A stretch of 64,000 nucleotides of DNA, taken from assembly GCA_021613375.1 (NCBI GenBank), contig CM038716.1, positions 2,536,684 through 2,600,683 of the forward strand. Reading direction: 5' to 3'. Positions within the stretch are counted from its first letter, which is position 1. Each line of letters begins with the position of its first letter. A program made the translations under genes and the position numbers. The DNA comes from Megaleporinus macrocephalus. Taxonomy: Eukaryota > Chordata > Actinopteri > Characiformes > Anostomidae. The notes under the pieces were generated by a model, which worked only from the letters and a program-made list of their open reading frames with translations, did not search any database and was not told the DNA's origin. Below are positions 23,904 through 35,960 of the stretch, piece by piece.

Positions 23904-26340
23904 CGGCGACATAAAATATACATGCTAATAATTCAGTGAAGGGGTAGTTTTCTGTTTTTAAAGAACTGTAAAATTAGGGGAGTACACTTGTATCTGTGAG
24001 TTATATATTATTGTACTATAATTTATATATTATTATGCTTTCCTCCTCTGTAACACAAGTGCTTTATAGTCCATGTAAAACAGTAATTATTATTTGTTTT
24101 GAGTTTCTCACACCAGCAAATACACCAAGTATTTAAGATTATTTCTAAAAAAAAAAAAAAGCAGTGTTATCTTCTCTGAGAGGCTGGGGGACGAGGCTCA
24201 CAGTGTGATGGCAAAACTTAAAGGAAGGTCCCCTGTTTGCCTGTGAAATGTTGCTGTTGGGCACTGACCTAGAGCCATAAGCTGGGCATCTGACTGGCAT
24301 TGCCGATAGCGGCTTAGCTTAACTGAGTTAGCTAGGGCCTGTGAGCTGTGACGGGCGCCGGGGCTCATGGTAAAGGAGCAAACCGCGGTGGCAGGTCCTC
24401 CGCCTCCCTGTGAAATGTGGCTGCTGTTCACTTACATAGCTCAATTGGAGTATGAAGGGGCTCAAGTAGTGCAGTGTGGTGGGTGTAACAGTGCTGTCTC
24501 TTACCTGCAAGGACCGGTAAGCTGTTCTGCTAATTCTTACATCTGAGGTAGATGCATTTGCAGAATGAATATACTTTCCTACAGTTAGCTGCTTATTCAT
24601 TATACCCCTATGAGCACACTCAAAAAAACATTAAATGTTGGACTTACTGGAAAATGTTATGTCAAGAGCTTCCACACAACTGTGTTAAGTACCAGTTAAG
24701 ATGTTCAGTTGAGTAGGCTAATTTGTACTCAGTACATTCATGTAAATCACACACAAGTGGGTTCTAATTAACTGGACGGACCCAGACTCCAGCGTTCAAA
24801 TTAATATGTTTGTGTTTTACTACTTTATTTAATCTACATAATTTAGTTATTGCTGTGCTACTAAGATGTCACAGAATCTTACTCAGCAGCAGGATATATG
24901 CACTTATGACCAGCAATGATGTGACCAAAACTCAAATGTGACTTAAATGTGAACTATAAAGATGTAAGGTGGGCCAGAGGAAACAACAGCATGAAGAGGG
25001 CAAGTAAAACAATATGCAAATACATTATTATTTATATTATAGACACCTTTGCATTGATGACTAAAAAAAAATCTGAGTTAAATACTCACAGGCTAGCGTG
25101 GGAGTCTGAAAGAGTGGATGGGTAAAGGCTGATGAACCCCACCTGGCCCTAGTTTTCCCTTGCCTTATTTATGTTTTCTCTCTCCCCACAGTAAGAAAGT
25201 TTTTTTCTCTCCTGGGACTGAAAAGCAGAGAAGGAAAAGAGAAAGCCTGGTGAGTTGGTCTAGACACGCGAAGTTTGAACTGTCAAGAGCAGAAAAGCTG
25301 AATATGACTTTTGTTTGTTTAGTGCCTCCAGCTTCGTCAGAGAAAATAAAATGTCATTGATTTGTGTTACACTCTCCAGGGTCTGCTGTGTTCTTCATGG
25401 GGATTCCCACCAAAGTTCACAGCACGGTTCCATCTTTTAACACAATGCAATATGAAGGGTCAATGGGGGAATGGCCCCATATGAGAGCACCTTATATGCA
25501 CCAAATTCTACTCCTTAGAAGTACATGATATTTATACTACATAAAATTTTTATATATTTAATTTGCCATTACACCTTACTAGATGTGGTCTAGATATAAA
25601 CAGAGCCAAGGTCAATTCTTCGGAAGACAGTCTGACAGTCCTGCAAGCTAAGGAGGAATGATCAAAACCAAATAACAAAGCAAACAACCAACAACAACGC
25701 ATGAAAAAATAAACCAAACAGATACGTCAACCCAAATAATCTAGCAAAAGCACAATGAGCCTCACTCAAATAGTGAATCCCAATGTAAGCAAGACATAAA
25801 CACAATGAACTGTGCAAGAGCAAAGTTGAAAGGAAGCAAATTAGAAAGGAGGGAAATTTGTGGAGAAAGACCACAAGCAAAAAAACAAAAAAAACACAAA
25901 AAAAAAATCAAGAAACATCTAGTTTAGCCTCACGGTGTCCCACATAAAGACATAAAAGTAGTTAGTGGAGCAGTCAAAGGCTAAATTAAACTTCACAATT
26001 TCCCTGGAGGTCCTACCATATCACAATCAACCTACCATATCGGATAGTCAATTGTCTTACCTTCAGGCAAAGAAGGCTGCCTACCGTCCCCTAAGAATAA
26101 TAATGGGCTTGTTACCCCGCTCAGACCTAGCAGACACTTGTCGCGTAACAGCGTCCTTCAGAGTCTAAACCAAAGAGAACCTGGAGGCAGATGTTGGGGA
26201 GACTATAATGCAGGTAAACTTTCTTTTTTATAGAAATGTACTGGAATGGATGCATAATTACTGACCAACAACTTAAAATTAACAGACCAAAATAGTAATT
26301 CACCCAATGATGGCTGTCCATATCAACACACTGTAGCATC
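23904..26340. other. Non-coding DNA with minor repeats
   Basis: A segment with cctgtgaaatg followed by tgctgtt is present twice, near 24240 and 24409. Bases 24640-24770 are one copy of family E. An A-rich stretch (25640-25920) has long reverse pyrimidine frames with no domain. No gene is recognised. Confidence 0.4.
24640..24770 (+). repeat. Family E dispersed repeat, copy 1
   Basis: Shares actgtgttaagtacc, tgtactcagta, and aaatcacacacaagtg in the same order and spacing with 33315-33440. Only two copies are seen. The class is unknown. Confidence 0.6.
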
Positions 26341-26346
26341 AGACGT

Positions 26347-27089
26347 TGTCAGCGATTCCCCAGTCTTGTGCCTATGTCTGCCTATGTGTGCCTGTTTCGG
26401 CTCCTGTGTTGTAGCCATGTGCTTTTTCCACAGTGTGCATTTGTTTTTGTTTGTCCTTGCTTTCTCAGTTATACTCCCACCTGTGTGTAGTTCCTTTCTT
26501 CTCCCTCTACCAGGTGTTCCTTTTTGTGTCTAGTGTATGTCGGCTCCTTTGTTTCAGTCTTGCTTTGTCTAGTCTTGCATCTGGCATGAGTTTAGATTCT
26601 TGTAGTATGTTTTATATATGTTTATGTTTCAAAAATGTAGGTTATTTTGATTCTCTCTGGTAATTTAATGTGTTTTTTGTCATATAATCACAGCAAACAG
26701 TATTTTATTTCCAACTTTGTAACAAGTCGTTGACCATTTTGCATATTTATACTCAAGCCATTAGCATTTATGCTAGCGGATTTTTAAGCCTCTGGCTATT
26801 GTTTTGGATGCCTGCCGGTAGCTAAGCAACCAGCTAAACCACCGATTGCGTGCTGCAGTGGAAACAAGCTGTGACGCAGTAGCTCTCTAACTAGAGCGTC
26901 TCAATATCGTCTTATGAGGAGAGATGTCAGACAGAACGCTGCTACTTAAATAGCTGCCTATATAGTCAATGCCTACTTAAACAGCTCACTAGGTTTTGAG
27001 ACACACCCTAAATGTTTGTTTTAGTTTATTGCCATTAAATAAAACTTGCTTGCACTTGCATCCAGCCTCATCACCCGTCAAATGTGACA
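26347..27089 (+). mobile_element. LTR-like remnant interrupted by a MITE
   Basis: The unit starts TGTCAGCG and ends AATGTGACA, giving inverted TGTCA/TGACA tips. An AATAAA signal (near 27040) followed by cttgcttgcacttgcatc close to the end fits the 3' part of a gypsy-type LTR. About 370 bp of family B DNA (26640-27012) sit inside. No clear 5-bp target duplication is seen, so the ends are provisional. Confidence 0.45.
26640..27012 (+). mobile_element. Family B MITE, copy 2
   Basis: Matches the minus strand of about 12700-12840 over its left part (ttattttgattctctctgg, gtcatataatcaca, gccattagcatttatgctag). Its right end, cactaggttttgagacacac, is the inverted counterpart of the end of the 13.0-kb copy. 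The middle differs between the copies. There is no coding frame. Confidence 0.65.
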
Positions 27090-27179
27090 GATGACTGGAT
27101 GAATGGATGAAGTGAGCTTTCTGGGGTGACACAAAGGTTCATTGAGGAGAACAGGGTCAAGCTTCAGGAGTAATACCAA

Positions 27180-27610
27180 CTGCTTCGTCAGCTTTAGCTG
27201 TTCCTCTCTAGTGAGGATGAGAAGGCTGCTTTGCTCTTAGCCAGCTCTCCGACATCCAGACTGCTGACAGACCAACTCACTCTCCTTTGGAGGGCAGGGG
27301 GCTCAGGCTATGGCCTGCATGTCACTTGGCAGCCAGATCTCAACTCTAACATCTGGAAGATTGATGGCGACACAGGGATTGTGACATGGCTGCGGAGGAA
27401 GTCAATTTCCCACATAATACCTGACGTGGTGGTCGAGCCTCCGGACCTGCTAGCTGCTGCCGAGCTGCTAGACCTGCTGTACCCCACCACCAGGCCTCCG
27501 GCCACCATGGCCACCAAGCTTCCAGCCCTGTTTTGTCTAGTCTTGAATCTACGTTGTGTTTGGTTATTCCTGTGTGATTCTTGTTTAATAGACCTGTGTT
27601 AGGTACTTTT
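27180..27610 (+). other. GC-richer segment, possible retroelement remnant
   Basis: A frame open from 27231 to 27602 lies in a locally GC-rich, proline/alanine-coding stretch, with open frames on the other strand too. It follows the LTR-like remnant directly, so it could be decayed internal retrotransposon sequence (leader or gag). No gag, protease or reverse transcriptase motif is visible. A host exon is not excluded. Confidence 0.25.
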
Positions 27611-30224
27611 GAATTATTATCAGTATTTCTCAGTGTCATCAATCACAAACAGCTTGAGTTCAAATCGTGTTATACATGGTGACCCTTTCCCAACTACAGT
27701 AATGAAACAATTAAATTAGCTGTCTAGCAAATCTATTGGTTGCAAACATGAAAACTCAAGTTCTCCTCGGTATCAATCCTAGAAGAATATTTTAACATGG
27801 TGTAATCTAGTGCACTCTTAGACCAAAACACAGGTGTAAATGAATTAGTTAGTGAACAGCTATGCCAGTACAAGACATTGCACAAAATGTTAGTTTTCTA
27901 GGTGTTTTGACCAAAAAAATAAATGTGTTTGAATTTTTGCAGACATCTTTTTTTTTATAAAAGTTTTTTAACTGCCTCAAAATGTTTAAATAAATTTAAA
28001 TAGCAGAATTTCTGTTTCATGCCCAGAAACGTATTATTTCAAGTAACACTTTTTCCCCTTCATTTTTTACAGTGTACAGTGTATCTGTAGCACAGATGCT
28101 TGGACCCCAGTGATCACCACTGGAAGTAAAAAGTTAACAAATTAATTTTGAAAAAAAAAACATTACTTTAGAAAGTCAAAGAATTGACAATTTCTTGGCA
28201 ATTGGGATACTGAATTAAGTTAAATACAGGCTTCATATTAAGAAAAAAAAAATGTTTTCCTAATAAACATTGGCATGTAATATCATGCTTATAAACCGTA
28301 ACTGCTTTTGGTGTAAATATAATTAATAAGAAATTTGAACATATTTTTTGCTGATTATTTGTGTCTATATCCAGTATAGAACAAAGTTTACAGAATGTAA
28401 AAATAATAAGTTAGCTTTTAATTGGCCTTGGCATCATTGCAGTGGTGTAAATCTAATGAATACAGCCTTATTATAAAGCAAATGAAATGATTTCCATAAT
28501 AAACACTGCCATGCAATCCATCATTTTCTCATGACCCTTCGGTGGAGCTATTGTTCTTAGGCCCACTGACTTCACCAGTAATCAGTTTGATCATTTGTTA
28601 GCAGCAAATAAAATAATGTGGGTGCCAAAAATAATTAAAAAATATTTTTGTGTCAATTTAGCCTTTGAAAGAGAGGAAGCATCTGGCCTGACTAGTCCAT
28701 TTATACTAGCGATCCCTGAATTCACTCATCACCACAAGCATTCCCCTGCTGCATTTCCGTCCTGGTAGAATGAGTGAAATCACAGAAGCAGTTAGAAAAT
28801 CTGTCATTTTCAAACTGTAAAGCCAAGTAAGTCACGTCTGACATTTTAAACCACGCTGCATGTCCTGGAATGTAAAATGTCAAACAAAACCAATAAAAAT
28901 TGATCTCAGGATACCAGGAATCTCAAAGTGTTTAGCTGAACTCCACTTACACGTTCTGAAGTCTACATATGGCCTCACTTAGCTCTCTGCAAAGACAAAT
29001 CAAAGGCTATAGGTTAAATGCTAGGATATTTCTGACCAACTCTCATTCAGAGTATTCAATTGAAGTGAAGAAAATGAAGAGATTGTGGTTCAAAATATGA
29101 AATAAGGATATTACAAGAACATGTTAGATTGGTTTGGTGCAGTGTAAATAAATCAAAATAAATTAATCTCCATAACATAACTAAAACAAAATATGGGTGG
29201 GCCATATCACTGTATATTGAGAGTTTGAAATAACTATAGGCCCACTGACTACAAAGTAGGTGAGATTTAAAACCTACTAAACCTCAAGTGAGGGAACCCA
29301 CAGTAGCAACAAAGCAACTGGAAGCTAATTACAAATCATAACAAGTGTGAAAAAGGGGTGTGGCTACGTTAACAGAAGTAATCCTGCCTTACAGTCTCAT
29401 TGAACTCCTTACCTTGATGTTACATCCAACATCCTGTACATGTCAAACACAGTCCAGATCTTTTCTGATACTTTACTGAAAGACGTTCAACATGTTTTTG
29501 CTGCATAAAAAAAAATATTTTTACATATCTACACGACATATCTACAGCAGCTACTGTTTATATTGTGTGAAAATTTCTAGTTCTATAGACTTACATTAAA
29601 AGGGAAGAAGGTTTTTGGCACCTCCTGCTGTTTTGGAGATACAGCACTTATCTCAGAGAGCTTTCCTCTGTATAATCAAAATGTCTCTGTAAGTCTATCT
29701 TGCAGTGGGTGTATCTGTAGCTGCTTCATGCAGGACCCCTAGTGTTGTAGAATCTAGCGTCTACACTTTAGCTGAAAGTATTAAACTTGAACTACACTCT
29801 CAAGTAATTGTAAGGTAAACAGCTTAACAGACACATCAAATATATCCAAATGAAGCAGCAATAATACTGACAGAGTTGCCGGTAGGGGCATAGCATCTGG
29901 ATGTGCAGGGTATGTGCTCGGTTACCACTGTTTGCCAGTGCTGCATCACCTACTGCCATTATTCAGGTACATGAACCAATTGACTTTAGAGGGGACTTGA
30001 TTTCCTAAGCTTTGTTATTAACGCATAATTGCTTCTGTCACTGTTTATTACTGCTACTGTCTTGAAGATAAACAGACAAATCGGCTAGCGTTAGCCCAGT
30101 CTCACCATAACTTATTTTACCTCAAACCAGAGGCTTGAACATTGATACCAAACATGATAAATTCGCTAAATGTTGTAATTTTTAGTTCATTAAATCTTGA
30201 ATTAGTACTTAGAGTCATTTGCCA
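27611..30224. other. Long stretch with few repeats, candidate conserved non-coding DNA
   Basis: About 2.6 kb without recognised transposons, the longest such run in the window's centre. Two related blocks, 28228-28284 and 28463-28515, share the pattern acag-cttatt, a purine run, ttcc-taataaac and gccatg-aat, suggesting an old local duplication. Bases 28490-28870 are compositionally balanced. Nothing coding is seen. Confidence 0.35.
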
Positions 30225-30436
30225 TTTAACCCATCCGTACAGTGGAATACCCGCATATACACACATAAACACACTGAGTACGCTTGCCCGGAGCGGTGGG
30301 CAGCTCTATACACAGTGCCCAGGGAGCAGTTGGGGGTTAAGTACCTTGCTAAAGGGCACTTCAGTCGTGTCCTGTCAGTTCAGGGGATTGAACCAGCTGC
30401 TGGTTCCCTAATCTCCAGCCCACAACTGCTCCTATG
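30225..30436 (-). mobile_element. tRNA-derived SINE, minus strand
   Basis: Reading the minus strand from 30436, a box A-like ggctggagattaggg is followed by a degenerate box B (ctggttcaatccc). Then come gtgccctttagcaaggtact, taacccccaactgctccc, and cccaccgctccgggcaag. This order is that of an abundant fish SINE. Part of the head has been lost between the boxes. The promoter is unlikely to work. Confidence 0.7.
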
Positions 30437-30681
30437 AGTAAATGTAAAATCAGCTCGTGCATGGTGTTTATCAGGGCTGTTCTGCATGGTGTTGTGTTTT
30501 GCTTCTCATGTGCCATAACCCTTGTCAAGCTTAAGTTTGCAGCATGTCAGCATTTTCTCAGTGTTGGCCATAAGAGGATACTTTAAAAGAAAGCCAATAT
30601 CCTGACAATACAGTGTTCTACTTGTTCCAAATGACAAAACAACAACAACAGCAACAAAACTATATTCATCTCACTACAAAC
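30400..30681 (+). repeat. Source copy of a local duplication
   Basis: These 282 bp, starting inside the SINE head and running into adjacent unique DNA, recur at 32768-33054 with about 93% identity by eye, in direct orientation 2.4 kb away. Because the SINE continues beyond the duplicated part only here, this is the donor and the other is the derived copy. Confidence 0.8.
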
Positions 30682-31423
30682 CTTACCATCAGCTGGACTT
30701 TGCTAAAAAATTAGAAATCTATTCATAGTTTTGATGAAACAGGGCGTTGCCTACTTATGAATGCATTGTTAAAGCCAACATTTAATCTGTATCGGTAAAC
30801 ATAAATGAACCTCTCTTATAAATGTAAGTAGTTTTCATGTTATAACCCCTCTATGCTTCTGTTCTTTTCATGTCTGACTGTTTGAGAGTTCTCTGCTTGT
30901 ACAAATACATTATACAAAGACACTGGTTCATAAACCTTTTCTGTTTTCTACGTATTATAATATAATAATCTTGGCTCTATGACAATTTTGCATTACCCCT
31001 TCAGGTCTGTGTCTGCCCAAAAGCTTTACATAAGGGCCCAGTGGTGACTTGTTAAGTCACTGGTTGGCAGTGCCGCATCACCTTCTGCCATTGCTATAGC
31101 ATATGGACCGATAGACCTTCTCATACTGTACAGCTGCTCTCTTGGCACTCAATAATTGTGTATGAAAGACATGCAGATGTAGCCTTTTGATTTAAGTCCC
31201 ACAAGCTTCACAGCTCTTGGGCGCCCCAACTGGTGCTGTATTGACGACATATGGAGATTTTAATTCAGCAACCCTGTCATGGACGCATGCATCACCACAG
31301 TGCTGGACACTCTGTCAATAAAGCACTGAATATCTCTTCAAGAAAGTGTCAAATGGCAAAATGTGGTCATTTTAAAGAAACCAACATGAAGTTGCCAATG
31401 AAGGGTGAAATATTAAAGCGATG
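30682..31423. other. Non-coding DNA
   Basis: Bases 31063-31120 resemble 29934-29990 (gcatcacc, tctgccatt and flanks), a short unexplained direct repeat. No gene recognised. Confidence 0.35.
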
Positions 31424-31570
31424 AGATAGCATAGTGGGTAACAGTAGTGCTTAGTATGTGGGAGACTGGTTTTTGAATCCCCGCTTTTGCAATAACTGTA
31501 ATTTTATGCTGCCTTGTGAAGAACTCATCCAAGTGATAACTGTCTTTCCTGATAAGAGTGTTTGCAATAT
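31424..31570 (+). mobile_element. tRNA-derived SINE, short copy
   Basis: A box A-like tagcatagtgggtaac and, about 35 bases on, a box B-like ggtttttgaatcccc form an RNA polymerase III promoter of tRNA type. The sequence cannot fold as a functional tRNA because box B departs from GGTTCGA. Downstream gccttgtgaagaactcatcc and similar strings belong to the SINE body. The head differs from that of the 53- and 56-kb SINEs. Confidence 0.6.
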
Positions 31571-32746
31571 CCTGCAGAATGAAAGTTTAACTTACATCAT
31601 CATGCTGCAATCAGCCCTCAAAAGTGTCTGTGCATGAGCATGCTGTTGTTTTCAGATGGAGTGCAGCAGATTCTGAACAAGTATCCAACGTAACAGCTTA
31701 TTTTTGATTGAAAGCATTTACTTAATCAGAGTAACAATAAGAGGTCTGAAGTAGGAAGTGTCTAAAATGTATTCCTACACACCCATTTGCTCACTCAGAA
31801 TGTTCTTACCTTACAGCTTAAAAGTTTGGGGTCAGTGATTTCATTCCTATAAAACAGATTTCTTTTTAAAGATACACATATAAATGATTCTTTGGTGAAA
31901 CTAGTTACGTTTCATACATATTGTAGGAACCTGTAAAAACTAAACCTTCTTTTTCTGTAAAGCTGTAAAGCATTGAGAATAAACGTTCAGCAATAAAAAG
32001 AAACTGACATCCACAATGCCTCATTTCACCAAATCTCGCTAATTGAACAAACTAATTCCAATAACAACAAAATGACAACAGATTCATATATAGAAATATT
32101 TGCAGCTTATTATTTCATAGCATATTCATATTTTTACCATGTCCTAATTTATGTTGTTTATATTATGCTGACCTGTGAATAAAGTATTTTTTAAACTACA
32201 TTTTGACATCAAATTTATTGCATTTCAATCTACACTGTATGCGCTATTACTAAATAATTATTATTATTATTATAACAACTGACCTGTGAGTGGTAGTGTA
32301 TATAGTATGCATAACAGCTGATAATGCCATAATGTCATAAGCTGTATAATTACTTATATATAGTTAGAGTTGGAAGGATAAATTAAAAAAAATAAAACAG
32401 GGATAAAGACTATATTATAAGACAAGACTATATTATATATCAGGTTTCAGAATGCATTCGAATATCTACAAAATATTAAAGTACCTTTTTATAAAAAACA
32501 TTTTCAACACAAATGCTCTAAGGCACTATTAATGTCTGGTATATGTTCTCTATTACAACAGATCCAGCATCCAGGTAAATATTTGCTATAAATAATAATT
32601 TCTGACAAACAGCTATGGCAGACTTGGAAATTGCAGGAATCAAATTTGTGAATGTTTAAATAACAAATAATAACATCAATAACTTCTGTGGCTTCTAATA
32701 AACTTCAAATATTGAGTTTATTATGATTCAAATAATAGCAGAATGT
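31571..32746. other. AT-rich non-coding DNA
   Basis: No gene. The string gcttaaaagtttggggtca near 31818 resembles a Tc1-like terminal repeat, without a partner. Confidence 0.35.
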
Positions 32747-32767
32747 AAAATACATACCATTCTTCAG

Positions 32768-33054
32768 CTGGTTCCCTAATCTCCAGCCCAAAACTGCCCC
32801 TATGAGTAAATGTAAAATCAGCTCGTGCATGGTGTTTATCGGGGCTGTTCTGCATGGTATTGTGTTCTGCTTCTCATGTGCCATAACCCTTGTCAAGCTT
32901 TGAGTTTGCAGTGCGTCAGCATTTTCTCAGATCTGGCCATAAGAGGATACTTTAAAAGAAAACCAATATCTTGACAATACAGTGTTCTACTTGTTCCAAA
33001 AGCCAAAACAACAGCAACAACAACAACAACAAAAATATTAATCTGACTACAAAC
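32768..33054 (+). repeat. Derived copy of the 30.4-kb segment with 21-bp TSD
   Basis: These 287 bp copy 30400-30681. They are flanked by a 21-bp direct repeat at 32747-32767 and 33055-33075. The two flanks share the core cataccattcttcag and differ at a single base in the whole 21. The insert has no terminal inverted repeats and no poly(A) tail. Flanking duplications of this length are typical of LINE-driven target-primed insertion. Templated repair of a staggered break is an alternative. Confidence 0.8.
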
Positions 33055-33075
33055 AAAATGCATACCATTCTTCAG

Positions 33076-33235
33076 TGTTTGTGTGTGTGTGTGTGTGTGT
33101 GTATGCCTGTGGCAGGCTGTCCAGGGTGTTTTTTCTGCCCTCTGCTCAAGCCCAAATGCCTGGATACCTTCCAGCACCCCGCTGTGACCCAGGAGGATAA
33201 ACAGTTTGTAGGATAATTGGATTAATAATTGAATT
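33076..33235 (+). mobile_element. 5'-truncated SINE 3' region with (GT)n
   Basis: A GT array (33081-33102) leads into ggcaggctgtccagggtgtt, then gctgtgacccaggaggataa and loose GGAT/AATTGA repeats. This is the 3' half of the common fish SINE, without the tRNA head. Confidence 0.65.
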
Positions 33236-33314
33236 ATTTTCATACAGTATTCAAAACAAATTCAAGTAAATTACATTAAAGATTTGAGTCAATGAACCAA
33301 TTATTTTCAGGACT

Positions 33315-33440
33315 TACCAAAAAATAAAACACTGGATGTAAAACTGTGTTAAGTACCTTTTAAAGATGCTCAGTTAAATCATATGTACTCAGTAAATTCA
33401 GGCAAATCACACACAAGTGACCACATCATATTTTCTTTGT
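33315..33440 (+). repeat. Family E dispersed repeat, copy 2
   Basis: Partner of 24640-24770, same orientation. Shared strings include actgtgttaagtacc and aaatcacacacaagtg. Confidence 0.6.
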
Positions 33441-35634
33441 AAACAGAGATGACAGGTTTTGTCAGTGGAACTTTACTAGTGACAGAAAGTGACAGTTAGC
33501 ATAGCGATATCAGGTGTAGGAATATCAGTATATGGATAATCCAGGCATCTTCTCCAGTTATTTTAATGGTTTTCCCACCAAAGACAGGGTGTCATAAGTG
33601 AACTGTCATTGTAATACTTTTAATAACCTAACCGTTAGCAATATGACAAGGTTTCCAGGACCGTACTCACTGTCCGGTCAACTTAATGGCCAAAGTCACA
33701 GTGGCCGGACATCCTAGTATTCATTGTGTAAAAACCCAGCATCTACAACACATTCATATCTTGACGCAGTTGAATACTCAATGAATACTGAGATGTGGTG
33801 GATGGTTTTAATTTGTTCTTCCATTCCTATTCTGGCTTCCTTCTTTCTTTTTGTCGTTATTCCATCAACCCTGATTTGCATCACTTGTTTCTGCTGTTTT
33901 CCTGACACCACAATACATGCGAAGCCGCCAGTGACTAAGCTGTGATGTTTTCTCCATAGCAGTCTATTTTCTGAACTGATCTTATTTATGTATTACTCTG
34001 GATTCAACTTAATATGTTTATGTTCTCCTAATGAAAGTAGCAAAATATCAAAGCCAATAGGTTTCATTTATATAACTGTGCTAATGAGCTGTAGCACAAT
34101 CTCACTTAGCACTTGGTTACTTGAAGAAGGTGAGTAAAATAAGTAACGTAACGTGCAAATAAAGGATGCAAGGAGCCAATAGGAAAGATTGACTTCCAAT
34201 AGGAAGATTATCCAGAACAAGGAAACACTTGTAAGAGCAAGAACTAATCATTGTTAGACACAATAATACTATGTTCATTGTCAAAATTGCTGAATGTTAT
34301 GTACTTGAATGACATAGGGAGATGGGTGGAGCGAGTAAGTGAGATTGGAGTGAGCGAGTGAGAAACGAGTGGTAGCAGTGTCAATGTCACCAGCTAGCAT
34401 GCAGTTTAAATAGCCACAGTTCAGCCTGTTCAACATTAAAAGAACAAGAATTTATGGCATTTAGAGTTTGTTTATCTTGTATGGAGTTTCCTGCACTTAA
34501 TTTCTCTGTTAAACCACTCTACCCATTGCCAGCTCAACCAACACAACACCCAAGACTGAGGTGAACTAACCCAAGAGACAGAGACACATCAGTCATTTTA
34601 CATTTTATACACGTATTAATTAAAATCTGATAACTCAAAGAATTTAATTGAAACAACCCAACTAACTGACTTGCACTAACATGTATTTGAAAAGTAAAGT
34701 CAAGAGAAAGAGAAAACTAATGAAAAACAACAAAAGGGTGATTTTATTATTTAGTGTTTGGCAAGGTAATTCAAATATATTTCAGAAGAAAGGGTAGCAG
34801 GAGTTGATAATAGTGCAAGAAAATTGCAGGAAAACGACAAGAGAGAGAATGAGTTGAAACATAAAGAGAAACCTTTGACAAAGGTAAATGGAAGATTCTG
34901 TATGGAAAGACAGCATTTCTGCGTCAAATTATTTCGAAAAATAGAAATTGAATGCAAAATGTAAAAACTGAAAAAAAAAACTAAAATAAAAGCTGTAGCA
35001 TGTGTAAAAGTTTTCTGCTGATTACAGTTCCAGAGTGTAATACGTTATCTACATTAACATTCAATGGCTCATCATAACGGTTCCAGCTTGCAATTTCCTC
35101 TGTCCAATACATCATTAAGAAATAGCAGTTAAGGGGAACAGTGGAAGACCAAGAGGACCAAGAAATAGAAGACTCAAAAAAACTAAAGCTGCTTATATGC
35201 TGGCCAGATAGACAAAGCAAACCTTTCATATGAAAGAGTCCTCAGAAGGAGAGCTTCCTGAAACTACTGAAACTACTAATATACAAAACAAGATGTAGAC
35301 AAACAAAATGTTGGAACCAGGCATTATCGACTAATGAAGTAATATTGGAACTCTATCGTCACAAACACTCAAAATACATTAAAGCTTTTTCTGGAAAAGA
35401 ACCTCTTGCCAACTTAATGTGGATCAATTGGGTTTGGGGTTGTGTTGCAGCCAGTGCAGTCAGCAGCAGCACCCTATGTGTGCAAGGAAGGATTACATGA
35501 GTAGGTGGCACAAGGGATTCCACTAAATATCTGCACCTTCTCAAAGCAAATCCGACATAAAGAGTCAATATACTGATCATAGGCTGTCTACGACAGGACA
35601 ATCAATCCAAAATATTTTTCATATCGTCAATGTC
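33441..35634. other. Non-coding DNA, possible decayed transposon at the end
   Basis: No gene is recognised. Bases about 35120-35200 translate on the plus strand to a basic stretch, RPRGPRNRRLKKTKAA, before a stop. This could be a scrap of a transposase, but I cannot name a family. Confidence 0.3.
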
Positions 35635-35960
35635 CAAAAACAACATGTATCTCCAAAAAAGTACATTTACAGGATAGGATAAAAAAGTTCAATGTAAGTT
35701 AATGTAAAGAGGTTTTATTTTAAGTCATTTTGAAGCATGGCCATGTGATAGACTGGCTACTTGTCCATGGTGTACCCCGCCTTCGCCAGATGCTGCTGGG
35801 ATTGCCTCCAGGTCCCCCCCCCCATTACCCTGACTAGTAGGATAAAATGGAAGATAATGAATGGAATAATTTTGGAGCATTTCTATTGTTCCATTTATCA
35901 TGAAAATATCACAGGATATAAAGAGCAAATGCCCATTTCAGTGACAATATGACAATATGT
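35635..35960 (+). mobile_element. Family C dispersed repeat, copy 3, split by a SINE
   Basis: Family C landmarks (gtatctccaaaa, catttacagga, aatgtaagttaatgtaa, gtcattttgaagcat) run up to 35738 and continue after 35868 (tttggagcatttctattg, tccatttatcatgaaa). The break is caused by the SINE fragment described next. Confidence 0.65.
35739..35868 (+). mobile_element. 5'-truncated SINE with 12-bp TSD
   Basis: The 130-bp insert carries ccatgtgatagactggc, tgtccatggtgtaccccgcc, ccctgactagtaggataaa and ends at gaatgga. It is flanked by attttgaagcat and attttggagcat, 11 of 12 identical. It is a 5'-truncated retroposed copy of the 56.5-kb SINE family. Confidence 0.85.

Noticed and set aside
31424..31500. 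Possible tRNA gene
   Set aside because: Boxes A and B are present but box B is degenerate and no acceptor stem pairs. It fits a SINE head.
34980..35620. Possible transposase gene
   Set aside because: One short basic stretch is suggestive, but I could not place it in a family or find element ends.
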